A stretch of 64,000 bases of DNA from Lysobacter enzymogenes (GCF_017355525.1 NZ_CP067395.1:2046001-2110000); one strand, 5' to 3'; positions 28,725 through 37,877 are shown, counted from the stretch's first letter. The notes: generated by a model not told the origin, from the letters alone. Made by a program: numbers and translations.

Positions 28725-29438
28725 ATGGAGACCGATAGAGCGAAGATCCGCCTGGTCCGCACCGGAACCCACGCTGAAATGCTTCAGCGTGAGCCGGAAG
28801 TCTCCGGTGTCGGCGAAGCCTATTCGCCCTGGACCGGGCCGCGCGCAGTGCCGCGCAACCCCTTGGAACGCCTGAACTCGGTGCGATTGCTCGCGCTCGA
28901 TGCGCACGGGCGCGTGCTCGACTGGATGAACTGGCAAGACGCCGCCTGCCTGTACGCGCGCGGCGCGGTCGCCTGGACCCTCGGCGAACCCTGCCTGCAG
29001 GTGCACGGCGGCATCAACCGCTTCACCGGCGAGCGCAGCGTGCTGGAACTGCATCCGATCGTCGCCGCGCGCGGCCACGCGCGCCCCGGCGCGCTCGACC
29101 CGACCCCGGCGCTGACCAACGCCGCGCTGTTCGCGCGCGACGGCCACCTGTGCATGTACTGCGGCCACGACTTCCACCGCCCGCACCTGACCCGCGACCA
29201 CGTCGTGCCGGTGTCCAAGGGCGGCCGCGACATCTGGGAGAACGTGGTCGCCGCGTGCTTCGGCTGCAATTCGCGCAAGGGCAACCGCACCCCGCAGCAG
29301 GCCGGCATGCCGCTGCTGGCGGTGCCGTACCGGCCGAGCTGGGTCGAGCACCTGATCCTGTCGAACAGGAACATCCTCGCCGACCAGATGGCGTTCCTGA
29401 AGAACCAGCTGCCGAAGAACGCGCGCATCCACGGCTAG
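28725..29438 (+). CDS. HNH endonuclease
   Basis: A 237-residue protein. The C-terminal half is an HNH nuclease: CMYCG (Cys143, Cys146), the catalytic pair Asp158-His159 in TRDHVVPVSKGG, the central Asn173 in DIWENVV, and CFGCNSRKGNRTP (Cys178, Cys181, Asn182). The four Cys residues bind structural zinc. The N-terminal 130 residues have no motif I know. No restriction, phage or toxin gene is adjacent, so a housekeeping or repair role is more likely than a mobile-element role, though this is inference. A TATAAG element lies about 13 bases before the start. Confidence 0.88.
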   Translation: METDRAKIRLVRTGTHAEMLQREPEVSGVGEAYSPWTGPRAVPRNPLERLNSVRLLALDAHGRVLDWMNWQDAACLYARGAVAWTLGEPCLQVHGGINRFTGERSVLELHPIVAARGHARPGALDPTPALTNAALFARDGHLCMYCGHDFHRPHLTRDHVVPVSKGGRDIWENVVAACFGCNSRKGNRTPQQAGMPLLAVPYRPSWVEHLILSNRNILADQMAFLKNQLPKNARIHG

Positions 29439-29580
29439 AAGCCGTGAGCGCGGTCGCAGTATCGCGGCCTGTGCCCCATGGAATGTGCCGAAGTGCGCGC
29501 ATAAGCGACGCGTTGCGCTCGTTGACGACGTTACGGTCGTCCCGGACACTCGTCGCCATCGACTTACGGACACATTCGCG

Positions 29581-30765
29581 ATGCCTTTGACCCTCGGTCT
29601 GACCGGTATGGACCCGGCGACGGAGTCTGCCCTGCAGACCGCTTTCAAGGTGGCCAACACCCGTCTCGGCGGCCGTTGGACCCTGGTTCCGGAGCCGCAG
29701 GCCGATTTCGTCGTGGTCGACATGGACAGCATGTACGGACCGATGAGCTGGCTGCGCCTGCACGCTGCGGGCAAGTCGGTGATCGCCCTGACCGCGGCCC
29801 AGCGCACCCAGGCCGACTTCCTGCTCGGCCATCCCTTCAGCGCCGACTCGATCGCCGCCTTGCTCGGCGAGATCGCCGGCGAGCCGGTCGCCGCCGCTGC
29901 CGCGGCGCCGGCCGCGCCCAAGCCGGTCGAGATTCCGCAGCAGCCGCGCACCGATCCCACCGCGGCGCTGCCGGACGTGGTGGTGGAACTGCTGCAGACC
30001 GACCTGGCCCAGGCCAAGGCCGCCGCGCCGTTCGCGCCGGCGGCGAGCGTCGCCGCTGCGGCGCCGGCCGCTGCCGCGCCGGCCTCTGTTCCGGCCGCCG
30101 CCGCGCCCGCGCCGGCCCCTGTCGCATCGGCACCGGCGCCCGCCGCCGCACCCGTCGCGGCAGCCCCGATCCAATCGCCCGCCGCCCCCGCCGCCAGCGT
30201 CACCGCCAACGGCGACGGCCTGCTCGACTGGCTGGTGCCCGGCCGCCTGCGCGGCCTGCTGCGCGTGGGCAGCGGCGAGGAACGCCTGCTGATCGACACC
30301 GAACAGCGCCGCTACCACGGCCCGGGCGCGCTCAAGCCGCTGTCCGGCCTGTTCGAGCGCGGCTTCGCCGCGTCCGAATTCGAACTGCTGCCGGTCGCGC
30401 AGTGGGACGCCGCCGCCGCGCAGATGGGCGCGCCGATGCCGCTGGCGCGGCTGGTGTGGTTCGGCAACCTGCTCGCCGGCCGCGGCCGTCTGGCCCCGGG
30501 CTACGACGCCGCGCGCCGCTACCGCATGACCAAGTGGCCGCAGACCGAGCGCGAATACCCCAAGCACTTCCGCATCGCCACGGTGATGATGAAGGGCCCG
30601 GCGCACCTGGCCGAGATCGCCGAAGCCAGCGGCGTGACCGAGGCCGAGGTTGCCGATTTCATCAACGCCAACCTCGCCACCGGCTTCGCCGAGGCCGAGG
30701 GCGACCCGCCGCCGGCCGAACAGGCCAAGTCCGGCGGCCTGTTCGGGCGTCTGCGCGGGCGCTGA
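29581..30765 (+). CDS. Conserved-looking cytoplasmic protein of unknown function
   Basis: A 394-residue protein in three parts. Residues 1-95 look like a small alpha/beta receiver-like domain (LGLTGMDPATESALQ, DFVVVDMDSMYGPMSW) with no evident phosphorylation site. Residues 100-205 are an Ala/Pro linker of low complexity. Residues 210-394 form a second domain with LLDWLVPGRLRGLLRVG and a helix-turn-helix-like end (HLAEIAEASGVTEAEVADFI). This plan suggests a signalling or regulatory protein, but I do not recognise the family. An upstream in-frame start adds 32 residues of poor quality. A 24-bp palindrome follows. Confidence 0.65.
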   Translation: MPLTLGLTGMDPATESALQTAFKVANTRLGGRWTLVPEPQADFVVVDMDSMYGPMSWLRLHAAGKSVIALTAAQRTQADFLLGHPFSADSIAALLGEIAGEPVAAAAAAPAAPKPVEIPQQPRTDPTAALPDVVVELLQTDLAQAKAAAPFAPAASVAAAAPAAAAPASVPAAAAPAPAPVASAPAPAAAPVAAAPIQSPAAPAASVTANGDGLLDWLVPGRLRGLLRVGSGEERLLIDTEQRRYHGPGALKPLSGLFERGFAASEFELLPVAQWDAAAAQMGAPMPLARLVWFGNLLAGRGRLAPGYDAARRYRMTKWPQTEREYPKHFRIATVMMKGPAHLAEIAEASGVTEAEVADFINANLATGFAEAEGDPPPAEQAKSGGLFGRLRGR

Positions 30766-30790
30766 GCGGCTGCGACCGGGCGTCGCGGGC

Positions 30791-30814
30791 GTTGCGGCGC
30801 CCGGGCGCCGCAAC
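30791..30814. repeat. 24-bp perfect palindrome
   Basis: GTTGCGGCGCCC followed by its exact complement GGGCGCCGCAAC, 25 bases after the stop of the preceding gene. There is no T tract. It could stop transcription poorly or bind a protein. Confidence 0.45.
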
Positions 30815-30992
30815 AGCGCCGAACGCGCGCCAACGCCGCGCAACGGCGGCGAACGGCGTTGTGACCCGGTTCGCGCCGGGAACTGACCCAATCTGGCCGA
30901 CCGCACTGAGCTGAACCCAGAATCGTCACACTTCTTGCCCGCCTCACACGTCGGCGGGACAATGTTCGACCAGCTGAACGCCAGTGGTCGTA

Positions 30993-32903
30993 ATGATCGA
31001 TTCGCAGCGCTACCCGCGTCTTTCCCGCATCCAGGTCCCCGCCGACCTGCGCCGCTTTCCCGAGGAGGAACTGCCGGCGATCGCCGAGGAACTGCGCGCC
31101 TATTTGATCGAGCAGGTCGCCCTGGTCGGCGGCCATTTCGGCGCCGGGCTCGGCGTGATCGAGCTGACCGTCGCCCTGCACTGGCTGTACGACACGCCCG
31201 TCGACCGGCTGGTGTGGGACGTCGGCCACCAGAGCTATCCGCACAAGATCCTGACCGGCCGCCGCGACCGCATCCACACGGTCAAGCAGAAGGACGGCGT
31301 CGCGCCGTTCCCGAACCGCGAGGAATCCGAGTACGACACCCTCGGCGTCGGCCACAGCTCGACCTCGATCTCGGCCGCGCTCGGCATGGCGGTGGCGGCG
31401 CAGCGCCGCGGCGACGACCGCAAGGTGGTCGCGGTGATCGGCGACGGCGCGATGACCGCCGGCATGGCGTTCGAAGCGCTGGCCCACGCCGGCGGCATGA
31501 GCGACCCGGAGCCGAACCTGCTGGTGATCCTCAACGACAACCAGATGTCGATTTCCGAGAACGTCGGCGGCGTCACCAAGATGCTCGGCCGGCTCACCAG
31601 CAGCCGCACCCTCAACGCGATCCGCGAAGGCGGCAAGAAGCTGCTCGGCGACAAGCGCAAGCCGGCGGCCAAGTTCGTGCGCCGCTGGGAGGAGCACTGG
31701 AAGGGCATGTTCGTGCCCTCGACCTTCTTCGAGGAAGTCGGCTTCCACTACACCGGACCGATCGACGGCCACGACCTGTCGGCGCTGCTGCACGCGATGA
31801 AGACGCTCAAGGGCCTCAAGGGCCCGCAGCTGCTGCACATCATCACCACCAAGGGCAAAGGCTACGAGCTCGCCGAGGGCGACCAGATCGGTTACCACGC
31901 GGTCGGCCCGTTCGATCCCGAGAAAGGCCTGATCAGCAAGCCCGGCGCGAAGAAGCCGACCTACACCGACATCTTCAGCGACTGGCTGTGCGACATGGCC
32001 GCCGCCGACGAGCGCCTGATGGGCATCACCCCGGCGATGCGCGAAGGCTCGGGCCTGGTGCGCTTCAGCAAGGAATACCCGCAGCGCTACTTCGACGTGG
32101 CGATCGCCGAGCAGCATGCGGTCACGCTCGGCGCCGGCATGGCGATCGAAGGCGCCAAGCCCGTGGTGGCGATCTACTCGACCTTCCTGCAGCGCGGCTA
32201 CGACCAGCTCGTGCACGACGTGGCGATCCAGAACCTCGACGTGCTGTTCGCGATCGACCGCGGCGGCGTGGTCGGCCCCGACGGCGCCACCCACGCCGGC
32301 AACCTCGACCTGTCCTATCTGCGCTGCGTACCGAACATGGTCGTGATGGCGCCGGCCGACGAGGACGAGTGCCGCAAGATGCTGTCGACCGGTTTCCAGT
32401 ACCACGGCCCGGCCGCGGTGCGTTATCCGCGCGGCACCGGCCCCGGCGTCGCGATCCAGCCCGACCTCGACACCCTGCCGATCGGCAAGGCGGAGCTGCG
32501 CCGCAGCGGCCAGCGCGTCGCCCTGCTCGCGTTCGGCGCGATCGTGCCGGCGGCCGAACAGGTCGCCGCCGAGCTCGGCCTGACCCTGGTCAACATGCGC
32601 TTCGTCAAACCGCTGGACCGCGCGCTGATCCTGGAACTGGCCAAGAGCCACGAAGGCCTGGTGACGCTGGAAGACAACGTCGTCGCCGGCGGCGCCGGCA
32701 GCGGCGTGTCCGAGCTGCTGAGCGCCGAGGGCATCGTGTTGCCGGTGCTGCACCTGGGTTTGCCGGACGCGTTCCAGCATCACGCCAGCCGCGAGCAGTT
32801 GCTGGCCGAAGCCGGTTTGGACGCGGCGTCGATCCGCGCCAGCGTGCTCAAGCGCTGGCCGCAGTTGGCGGCGCAGCCGGCGCCGCAGTCTGCGGCGGGG
32901 TGA
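30993..32903 (+). CDS. dxs: 1-deoxy-D-xylulose-5-phosphate synthase
   Basis: A 636-residue DXS, the first enzyme of the MEP isoprenoid pathway, which joins pyruvate and glyceraldehyde 3-phosphate with thiamine diphosphate. The N-terminal domain has [15 protein letters not shown] and [14 protein letters not shown]. The cofactor motif runs from [14 protein letters not shown] to [14 protein letters not shown]. The central transketolase domain has [18 protein letters not shown] with the catalytic Glu. The ATG at 30993 gives the usual N-terminus; a GTG three codons earlier is possible. No strong ribosome site is visible for either. It ends at a clear terminator. Confidence 0.97.
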   Translation: MIDSQRYPRLSRIQVPADLRRFPEEELPAIAEELRAYLIEQVALVGGHFGAGLGVIELTVALHWLYDTPVDRLVWDVGHQSYPHKILTGRRDRIHTVKQKDGVAPFPNREESEYDTLGVGHSSTSISAALGMAVAAQRRGDDRKVVAVIGDGAMTAGMAFEALAHAGGMSDPEPNLLVILNDNQMSISENVGGVTKMLGRLTSSRTLNAIREGGKKLLGDKRKPAAKFVRRWEEHWKGMFVPSTFFEEVGFHYTGPIDGHDLSALLHAMKTLKGLKGPQLLHIITTKGKGYELAEGDQIGYHAVGPFDPEKGLISKPGAKKPTYTDIFSDWLCDMAAADERLMGITPAMREGSGLVRFSKEYPQRYFDVAIAEQHAVTLGAGMAIEGAKPVVAIYSTFLQRGYDQLVHDVAIQNLDVLFAIDRGGVVGPDGATHAGNLDLSYLRCVPNMVVMAPADEDECRKMLSTGFQYHGPAAVRYPRGTGPGVAIQPDLDTLPIGKAELRRSGQRVALLAFGAIVPAAEQVAAELGLTLVNMRFVKPLDRALILELAKSHEGLVTLEDNVVAGGAGSGVSELLSAEGIVLPVLHLGLPDAFQHHASREQLLAEAGLDAASIRASVLKRWPQLAAQPAPQSAAG

Positions 32904-32921
32904 AAGAACTGCGTCGCGAAT

Positions 32922-32960
32922 AACGAAAACGCCCGGCTCGATGCCGGGCGTTTTCGTTTT
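32922..32960 (+). terminator. Intrinsic terminator of dxs
   Basis: AACGAAAACGCCCGGC and GCCGGGCGTTTTCGTTTT form a stem with a five-base loop, followed by T residues. It lies 19 bases beyond the dxs stop. Its symmetry suggests it could also act on the minus strand. Confidence 0.85.
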
Positions 32961-33019
32961 GATGAGTTTGCAGGTCGCCGTTGCGAATCCGTCGGCGACA
33001 TTCGTCGTAGTTGCGTTGT

Positions 33020-33092
33020 CGCGGTCGCGGCTCGCGCCGCTCCTACAGGGGATTCGTTTGCGACTGCAGGAGCGGCGCGAGCCGCGACCGCG
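33020..33092. repeat. REP-type inverted repeat pair
   Basis: Perfect 25-bp arms (33020-33044 and 33068-33092, starting CGCGGTCGCGGCTCGCGCCG) flank a 23-base loop containing TACAGGGGATTCG. The arm resembles the repetitive extragenic palindrome (GTAGGAGCGGC...GCCGCGACCGC) seen in Xanthomonads and Pseudomonas. A half copy lies at 45833-45866. No RAYT transposase is in this window. Confidence 0.75.
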
Positions 33093-33124
33093 CCATACCG
33101 ATTACCGCGAACGCCGCATTGCGC

Positions 33125-33457
33125 TCAGCCGACCCAGAACGGCATCGCCACGAACGCGCTGACCAATGCCGCCACCGCGACCTTGGCGCTCGCCTTCGGC
33201 GCCATCGTCATCAGCAAGGTCCACGCCAGCGCCGACACGATCAGCGCCGCGGTCCAGAAGATCGGCCCCTGCGCCCAGCCCCAGCCGTACGCGAACAGGC
33301 CGAAGTCCAGCGCCAGCAAGGCCCAGCCGGCGCCGCGCAGGACGCGCGCGCGAGCCGGGCGGAACGCGCCGGCGAACACCTGCTGATGGTGCTTTTCCAA
33401 TCCCAGGCTCAGCAGGCACCACGCCGCCAGCGCCAGACACAATCCCAACCACAGCAT
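33125..33457 (-). CDS. DUF3325 membrane protein
   Basis: A 110-residue protein with three or four hydrophobic segments: MLWLGLCLALAAWCLLSLGL, then GAGWALLALDFGLFAYGWGW and FWTAALIVSALAWTLLMTMA. It matches the DUF3325 family, usually found downstream of a PepSY-TM protein in iron-uptake operons. It lies 11 bases after that gene here. The function is unknown but probably accessory to siderophore iron reduction or release at the inner membrane. Confidence 0.8.
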   Translation of the reverse strand: MLWLGLCLALAAWCLLSLGLEKHHQQVFAGAFRPARARVLRGAGWALLALDFGLFAYGWGWAQGPIFWTAALIVSALAWTLLMTMAPKASAKVAVAALVSAFVAMPFWVG

Positions 33458-33468
33458 GCGCGCGCTCC

Positions 33469-35076
33469 TCAGCGATCGGCCAGCGCCGGCGCGCCGCCGG
33501 CAGGGGTGTCGCCCGCGGGCGTGTCGGTCGCCGCGCCGGCGCGCTCGCGCCGCGGCTTGCGTTCGGGCGCCGGCTGGCGCGCCTTGGCGAAGCTGCGCCG
33601 CGCCAGCAGGGCGAAGCCCAGCGCCAGCGCGAACGCGGTCAGGTCGACCGCGGCCAGCGACCAGTCGCCGCGGCCGAGGGCCGCGAGCAGGTGGCTGTTC
33701 GGCGCGGTGGCGAAATTGACCAGCGGGATCAGCGCGAACGCGACCGCGTTGAGGGCGAAGAACTGGCCCCAGCCGCGCTTGTGCACCGCCGGAATCGCGG
33801 CGTACAGGGTCGCGGCGATCCACACCGCGCAGAACACCGTGATCTCGGCGTTCGAACGCGCCGCGGCGTCGGCGGGAATCAACCGATTCGCGATCACCAT
33901 CGCCGTGCTCGCCAACGGCAGGCCGCCGACCACGCCGAGGTTCAGCGCCTGCACCAGCCCGTAGCCCGACAGGCTGCCGGCTTCGGCGATCTTCTTGGCG
34001 CGCTTGTTGACCCACACCTGCATGCCGCTGGCGATCATCACGCAGCCGGCGATGCCCATGACGAAGTACAGCCAGCGCAGCGCGCTGCCGCCCCACTGCG
34101 CCATGTGCATGCCGCCGATGAAGGTATAGGTCTTGTAGCCGGCCGCCATCGGCCCGCTGATGTGCAGGAAGCGGCCGTCGTTGGCGTCGTAGAACACCTG
34201 GCGGAAGTTCCAGGCCACGTCCTGGCTGTGGTCGCCGCCGAAGGAGATCGTCGCGCTGGTGTCGTCGGGATGGTGCACGCTGGCCCAGGTCACCGGCTGG
34301 CCCAGGCGCGCGCGCGCGTCGGCGATCAGCGCGTCGAGCGAGTGGATCGTCTTCAGCGGCTTGTGGGTTTCCGGCCGCTCGTAGCTGTCGGAGGCTTCGA
34401 CGAAGAACTTCTCGACGTCGCCGTTGAACGCCGTGTACAGCCCCGCCGGCATGTAGTTGGCGACGAAGATCGCAACGCCGGTGTAGGCGATCATCAGATG
34501 GAACGGCAGGCCGAGCACGCCGGTGAGGTTGTGCCCGTCGAGCCACGCGCGCTGGCCGCCGTTCTTCGGGCGGAAGGTGAAGAAGTCCTTGAAGATGCGC
34601 TTGTGGATCACGATGCCGGTGAGGATCGCGATCAGCATGAACATGCCGGCGACGCCGACGATGTACATGCCCCAGGTCGGCGAATGCAGGTTGAAGTGCA
34701 GGGTGAAGAAGAATTCGCCGCCGGCGGTTTCCGGGATCTTGGCGCCGGTGGTCGGGTCCAGGCTCAGCAGGTCGGGATCGCCGGCGTCGTAGTACACGCC
34801 GCCTTCCAGCGACTTGCTGCGCTCGCCCGGCAGGGTGATGTAGTAGGCGTGCGGATGTTCCTTCGCCACCTTCTGCAACTGCGCCACCGCCGCGTCCAGG
34901 CTGACGCTGTCGGCGCTGCGCTCGTGGCCGTGCAGCGCGGGCTGCATCCAGTGGGTCAGTTCCTTGTCGAAGCAGGCGATGGTGCCGCCGACGAAGATCA
35001 CGAACAGCAGCCAGCCGATCACCAGACCGGCCCAGGTGTGCAGCCATGCCATCGCTTGCGAGAAAGTGTTCTTCAT
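33469..35076 (-). CDS. PepSY-associated transmembrane protein (PiuB-like)
   Basis: A 535-residue inner-membrane protein with about four hydrophobic helices: HTWAGLVIGWLLFVIFVGGT near the N-terminus, the segment containing MFMLIAILTGIVIHKRI, LMIAYTGVAIFVANY and later ones. The periplasmic stretches carry PepSY domains. Conserved histidines (for example in LHTWAG and the HMAQWGG region) fit heme-binding or ferric reductase roles proposed for this family. It lies between DUF3649 and DUF3325 genes, the standard iron-uptake trio. An AATGAGAACCATT Fur-box-like site lies upstream of the first gene, so expression is probably iron-repressed. Confidence 0.88.
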   Translation of the reverse strand: MKNTFSQAMAWLHTWAGLVIGWLLFVIFVGGTIACFDKELTHWMQPALHGHERSADSVSLDAAVAQLQKVAKEHPHAYYITLPGERSKSLEGGVYYDAGDPDLLSLDPTTGAKIPETAGGEFFFTLHFNLHSPTWGMYIVGVAGMFMLIAILTGIVIHKRIFKDFFTFRPKNGGQRAWLDGHNLTGVLGLPFHLMIAYTGVAIFVANYMPAGLYTAFNGDVEKFFVEASDSYERPETHKPLKTIHSLDALIADARARLGQPVTWASVHHPDDTSATISFGGDHSQDVAWNFRQVFYDANDGRFLHISGPMAAGYKTYTFIGGMHMAQWGGSALRWLYFVMGIAGCVMIASGMQVWVNKRAKKIAEAGSLSGYGLVQALNLGVVGGLPLASTAMVIANRLIPADAAARSNAEITVFCAVWIAATLYAAIPAVHKRGWGQFFALNAVAFALIPLVNFATAPNSHLLAALGRGDWSLAAVDLTAFALALGFALLARRSFAKARQPAPERKPRRERAGAATDTPAGDTPAGGAPALADR

Positions 35077-35088
35077 TGTCGTGTCACC

Positions 35089-35484
35089 TCACATCGCCGC
35101 CGGCGCTGCGCCGGGGAACAGCGCCAGCGCGCCGCACAGCTTGGCCGCCCACAGTAACAGCGCGGCGGTCAGCGCCGGCGCCCAGCACGCGCGCCAGGCG
35201 CTGCGCGCGGCGAAGGCGTACATCGCCGCCGCGCACCAGACGAAAAAGCTCAGCAGGCTCGCGGTCACCACCGCATCGACCCGCGAGAACGGCAGCACCA
35301 GGCTGAAGAACGCGGCGAAGCCGTAGGCGACGAAGTAACCGATCACGATCGCGGCGAACGCGCGCACCGCGACTTCGCCGCGGTAGCGCCACGACAGCTT
35401 CGCGCGCGGCTTGCGCGCCGGCGCGGCGGCGCGCGGATCGAGGCCGGCGCGGGCGGCGGCCGGAGGGGCGGAGCTTTGCGTCAT
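35089..35484 (-). CDS. DUF3649 membrane protein
   Basis: A 131-residue protein with a disordered basic N-terminus of about 30 residues, then three membrane segments (AFAAIVIGYFVAYGFAAFFS, VVTASLLSFFVWCAAAMYAF and WAPALTAALLLWAAKLCGAL). It matches DUF3649, the first gene of the iron-uptake trio with PepSY-TM and DUF3325, usually next to a TonB-dependent siderophore receptor. No receptor is adjacent here. The PepSY gene starts 12 bases after its stop. A Fur-box-like site lies about 140 bases upstream. Confidence 0.85.
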   Translation of the reverse strand: MTQSSAPPAAARAGLDPRAAAPARKPRAKLSWRYRGEVAVRAFAAIVIGYFVAYGFAAFFSLVLPFSRVDAVVTASLLSFFVWCAAAMYAFAARSAWRACWAPALTAALLLWAAKLCGALALFPGAAPAAM

Positions 35485-35620
35485 TGCGGGCTTCGGGTCG
35501 TGAATGCGGCCGGCGGCGTCCTGCCGGGGACCGGATCGGATGGAACGGGCGACGGGCGGGGCGTGCTGGGTTGGGCAGAACGCGCCCGCGCCGGACGGGC
35601 CGGCGCGCCCAGTCTAGTTG

Positions 35621-35639
35621 GCAATGGTTCTCATTTGCA
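35621..35639 (-). promoter_or_regulatory. Fur-box-like operator
   Basis: The minus strand reads TGCAAATGAGAACCATTGC, matching the core AATGATAATCATT at 11 of 13 positions, and is a near palindrome. It lies about 137 bases upstream of the DUF3649 gene, on the side expected for repression of the iron-uptake operon by Fe-Fur. It also lies 134 bases upstream of the divergent TraB/GumN gene. Confidence 0.65.
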
Positions 35640-35772
35640 AACCAAATGCGGCGATCGAGTCGCCACACCGCCACCGCGAATACGCCAGAGCGTGTTACAG
35701 ATGCGCACACCGGCGATGCGGCGTACCGGCTACGATCCGCACGCTTCCCCCTCCCCCTTCGAGACGCCCCGG

Positions 35773-36762
35773 ATGCGCCGCGCCCTTACCGCCCTCGCTT
35801 TGCTGGCGCTGCTGCCGGCCGCCTCGGCGCAGACCCCGCCCGCGGGCGACATCCGCGACCTCGACACCCTGGTGGTCACCGGCGAACAGCCCGGCCCCGG
35901 CCTGTGGAAAGTCATGCGCGGCGGCCACGTGCTGTGGATCCTCGGCACGGTCAGCCCGCTGCCGAAGGACATGACCTGGCTGTCGCGCCAGGTCGAGGCG
36001 ACCATCGCCGATTCGCAGGAAGTCATCGCCCCGCCCTCGGTCAGCCTCGGCACCGAGCTGGGCATGTTCCGCACCATGCTTCTGATCCCCACCGCGTTGA
36101 AGGCGCGCAAGAACCCCGACGGCAAGACCCTCGACGAAGTGGTCCCGGCCGACTTGTACGCGCGCTGGTCGCTGCTCAAGGCGCGCTACATCGGCCGCGA
36201 CGGCGGGGTCGAGAAATGGCGGCCGATCTTCGCCGCGCAGGAGTTGTACGAAGCGGCGATCAAGCAATCGGGGCTGTCGCTCAAGGGCGTGGTCCAACCG
36301 GTGGTCGAGAAAGCCGCCAAGCAGCACGGCGTACCGGTGACCGAGGCGCGGGTGACGCTGAAGATCGACGACCCCAAGGCCACGCTCAAGGAATTCGCCG
36401 ACAGCGCGATGGACGACCGCGAGTGCTTCGCCAAGACCCTCTCGCGCATCGAGACCGACCTGGAAGCGATGCGCGCGCGCGGCAACGCCTGGGCCGTCGG
36501 CGACATCGCCACCCTGCGCACCCTGCCGCAGGGCGACCAGTACCGCACCTGCCTGGACGCGCTGGCCGCGACCGGCGTGGCCAAGCGCCTCAACCTCGGC
36601 GACCTGCGCCAGCGCGTGACCGCGAACTGGCTGGAGCGCGCGGAGGAAGCCATCGCCAAGAACAACAGCACCTTCGCCTCGTTGCCGGTGGCGGATCTGC
36701 TCGAGAACGGCGGGTTGCTGGATAAGCTGCGCGCGGCAGGCTATACCGTCGAAGATCCGTAG
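35773..36762 (+). CDS. TraB/GumN-family protein
   Basis: A 329-residue exported protein with a signal peptide of about 20 residues ending ASAQ. The TraB/GumN domain has LWKVMRGGHVLWILGTVSPLPKDMTW (the GxxHxLGTxHxxP region; the family's second His is Ser/Val here), WLSRQVEATIADSQEVI and DLEAMRARGNAWAVGDIATL. Family members are haem- or metal-associated proteases or unknown periplasmic proteins. The replaced residue in the motif may mean altered metal binding; this is read from memory of the family. The start is set by the signal peptide; longer frames add unconvincing sequence. Confidence 0.82.
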   Translation: MRRALTALALLALLPAASAQTPPAGDIRDLDTLVVTGEQPGPGLWKVMRGGHVLWILGTVSPLPKDMTWLSRQVEATIADSQEVIAPPSVSLGTELGMFRTMLLIPTALKARKNPDGKTLDEVVPADLYARWSLLKARYIGRDGGVEKWRPIFAAQELYEAAIKQSGLSLKGVVQPVVEKAAKQHGVPVTEARVTLKIDDPKATLKEFADSAMDDRECFAKTLSRIETDLEAMRARGNAWAVGDIATLRTLPQGDQYRTCLDALAATGVAKRLNLGDLRQRVTANWLERAEEAIAKNNSTFASLPVADLLENGGLLDKLRAAGYTVEDP

Positions 36763-36890
36763 GTTCGCGGCGGCTCGAGCGGAAAGCGTCGCGGCCGAAG
36801 CCCTTCCCGCAACCGCCGCGTCTGCGGAGGTTGCGGGCGGAGCTTCAGCCCCGACGCCCTGGACCCGCAGCGACCGATCTCCCGCCGCGC

Positions 36891-37076
36891 TCAGCCAGCG
36901 GCTTCCTGCGCGACCCGTCCGAACACCTCATAGATCCGCCGCAGCAACGCCTGCGTATCGTCGAACACTTCATGGCGCAGGCGCAGGCCGGCGTCCTCGC
37001 GGATCCAGAACTTGAGCACCCACCCGTTGTCGGTGCGCTCGAATTCGCCAGTGCGTTCCAGCGGCGTCGGGGTCAT
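36891..37076 (-). CDS. Small protein of unknown function (61 residues)
   Basis: A 61-residue protein starting MTPTPLERTGEFERTDNG, with a strong GAGGAAG ribosome site upstream. It continues GWVLKFWIREDAGLRLRHEVFDDTQALLRRIYE, a compact beta-alpha arrangement with no signal peptide. Not recognised. It lies between the TraB/GumN gene and tRNA-Pro, on the same strand as the following translation genes. An in-frame ATG 21 codons upstream is less likely. Confidence 0.6.
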   Translation of the reverse strand: MTPTPLERTGEFERTDNGWVLKFWIREDAGLRLRHEVFDDTQALLRRIYEVFGRVAQEAAG

Positions 37077-37263
37077 AGGGAGCTTCCTCGCTGCGCCGGC
37101 ATCCTGCCCTGCCGGTTCGGGGACCTGGCCGTCGGCCATGTCCGCTATTTTCGCGCGGGGACTTCGCAGAGGCTGCGATCAGGCGAACGCGGCTGCGTCG
37201 CGCCGGAATGGAAAGCCTCGGGCCTGAAGGCCCTCGCACAATCGAAACCCCGCAGCCCGGAAA

Positions 37264-37294
37264 CGAAAAACCCCGGCGTTCGCCAGGGCCTCGG
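37264..37294 (-). terminator. Terminator of tRNA-Pro
   Basis: On the minus strand CCCTGGC and GCCGGGG form a stem around GAAC, followed by TTTTTCG. It lies about 20 bases after the CCA of tRNA-Pro. Confidence 0.7.
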
Positions 37295-37311
37295 TACTGC
37301 GACTTCGCAAA

Positions 37312-37388
37312 TGGTCGGGACGGCCGGATTTGAACCGACGACCCTCTGCCCCCCAGGCAGATGCGCTACCAGGCTGCGCTACGCCCCG
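37312..37388 (-). tRNA. tRNA-Pro (GGG)
   Basis: A 77-base tRNA with encoded CCA. The acceptor stem is CGGGGCG, the anticodon loop CTGGGGG (anticodon GGG) is closed by TCTGC/GCAGA, and the T loop is GTTCAAATC. It is downstream of merR-ihfA, a position seen in related genomes. Confidence 0.96.
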
Positions 37389-37440
37389 ACGTGTCTTGCG
37401 ATGTCCGCTCTTGCCGAGCGGGCGGCAAGTATAGCGGTTA

Positions 37441-37480
37441 GAAGCGGGGAATGGGGAATCGGGGTTGGGGAACTGGAGAT
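37441..37480. repeat. Half copy of the dispersed GGGGTTGGGGAACTGG repeat
   Basis: GAAGCGGGGAATGGGGAATCGGGGTTGGGG-type sequence with the same 16-base arm (GGGGTTGGGGAACTGG) as the element at 1081. Only one arm is present. It lies between merR and tRNA-Pro. Confidence 0.6.
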
Positions 37481-37520
37481 CGCCGCGGTTCGGCGCGGCG
37501 CGGGCCGCCGGTTCTCGCCG

Positions 37521-37877
37521 TCAGCGCCGCAGCAGCTGCAGCACTTCTTCCAGCTCCATCCGCACCTGCTTGACGATCTGCGACGACAGCGCCGATTCGT
37601 CCTTGGCCGCTTCGCCTTCCAACCGCAGGCGCGCGCCGCCGATGGTGTAGCCCTGTTCGTACAGCAGGCCGCGGATCTGCCGCACCATCAGCACTTCGTG
37701 GCGCTGGTAGTAGCGGCGGTTGCCGCGGCGCTTGACCGGATTGAGGGTCGGAAACTCGGTTTCCCAATACCGCAGCACGTGCGGCTTGACGTCGCACAGC
37801 TCGCTGACCTCACCGATGGTGAAGTAGCGCTTGGCCGGAATCGGCGGAAGCTCTCGGTTACTGCCCGGATCCAGCAT
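37521..37877 (-). CDS. MerR-family transcriptional regulator
   Basis: A 118-residue regulator. The MerR helix-turn-helix appears as [45 protein letters not shown], with the canonical winged arginines. A helical dimerisation stretch follows, with no cysteine ligand pattern, so it is not a classic metal sensor. It overlaps the 3' end of ihfA by 20 bases, so translation is coupled. Regulators of this type next to ihfA and tRNA-Pro are conserved in relatives; targets are unknown. Confidence 0.9.
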   Translation of the reverse strand: MLDPGSNRELPPIPAKRYFTIGEVSELCDVKPHVLRYWETEFPTLNPVKRRGNRRYYQRHEVLMVRQIRGLLYEQGYTIGGARLRLEGEAAKDESALSSQIVKQVRMELEEVLQLLRR

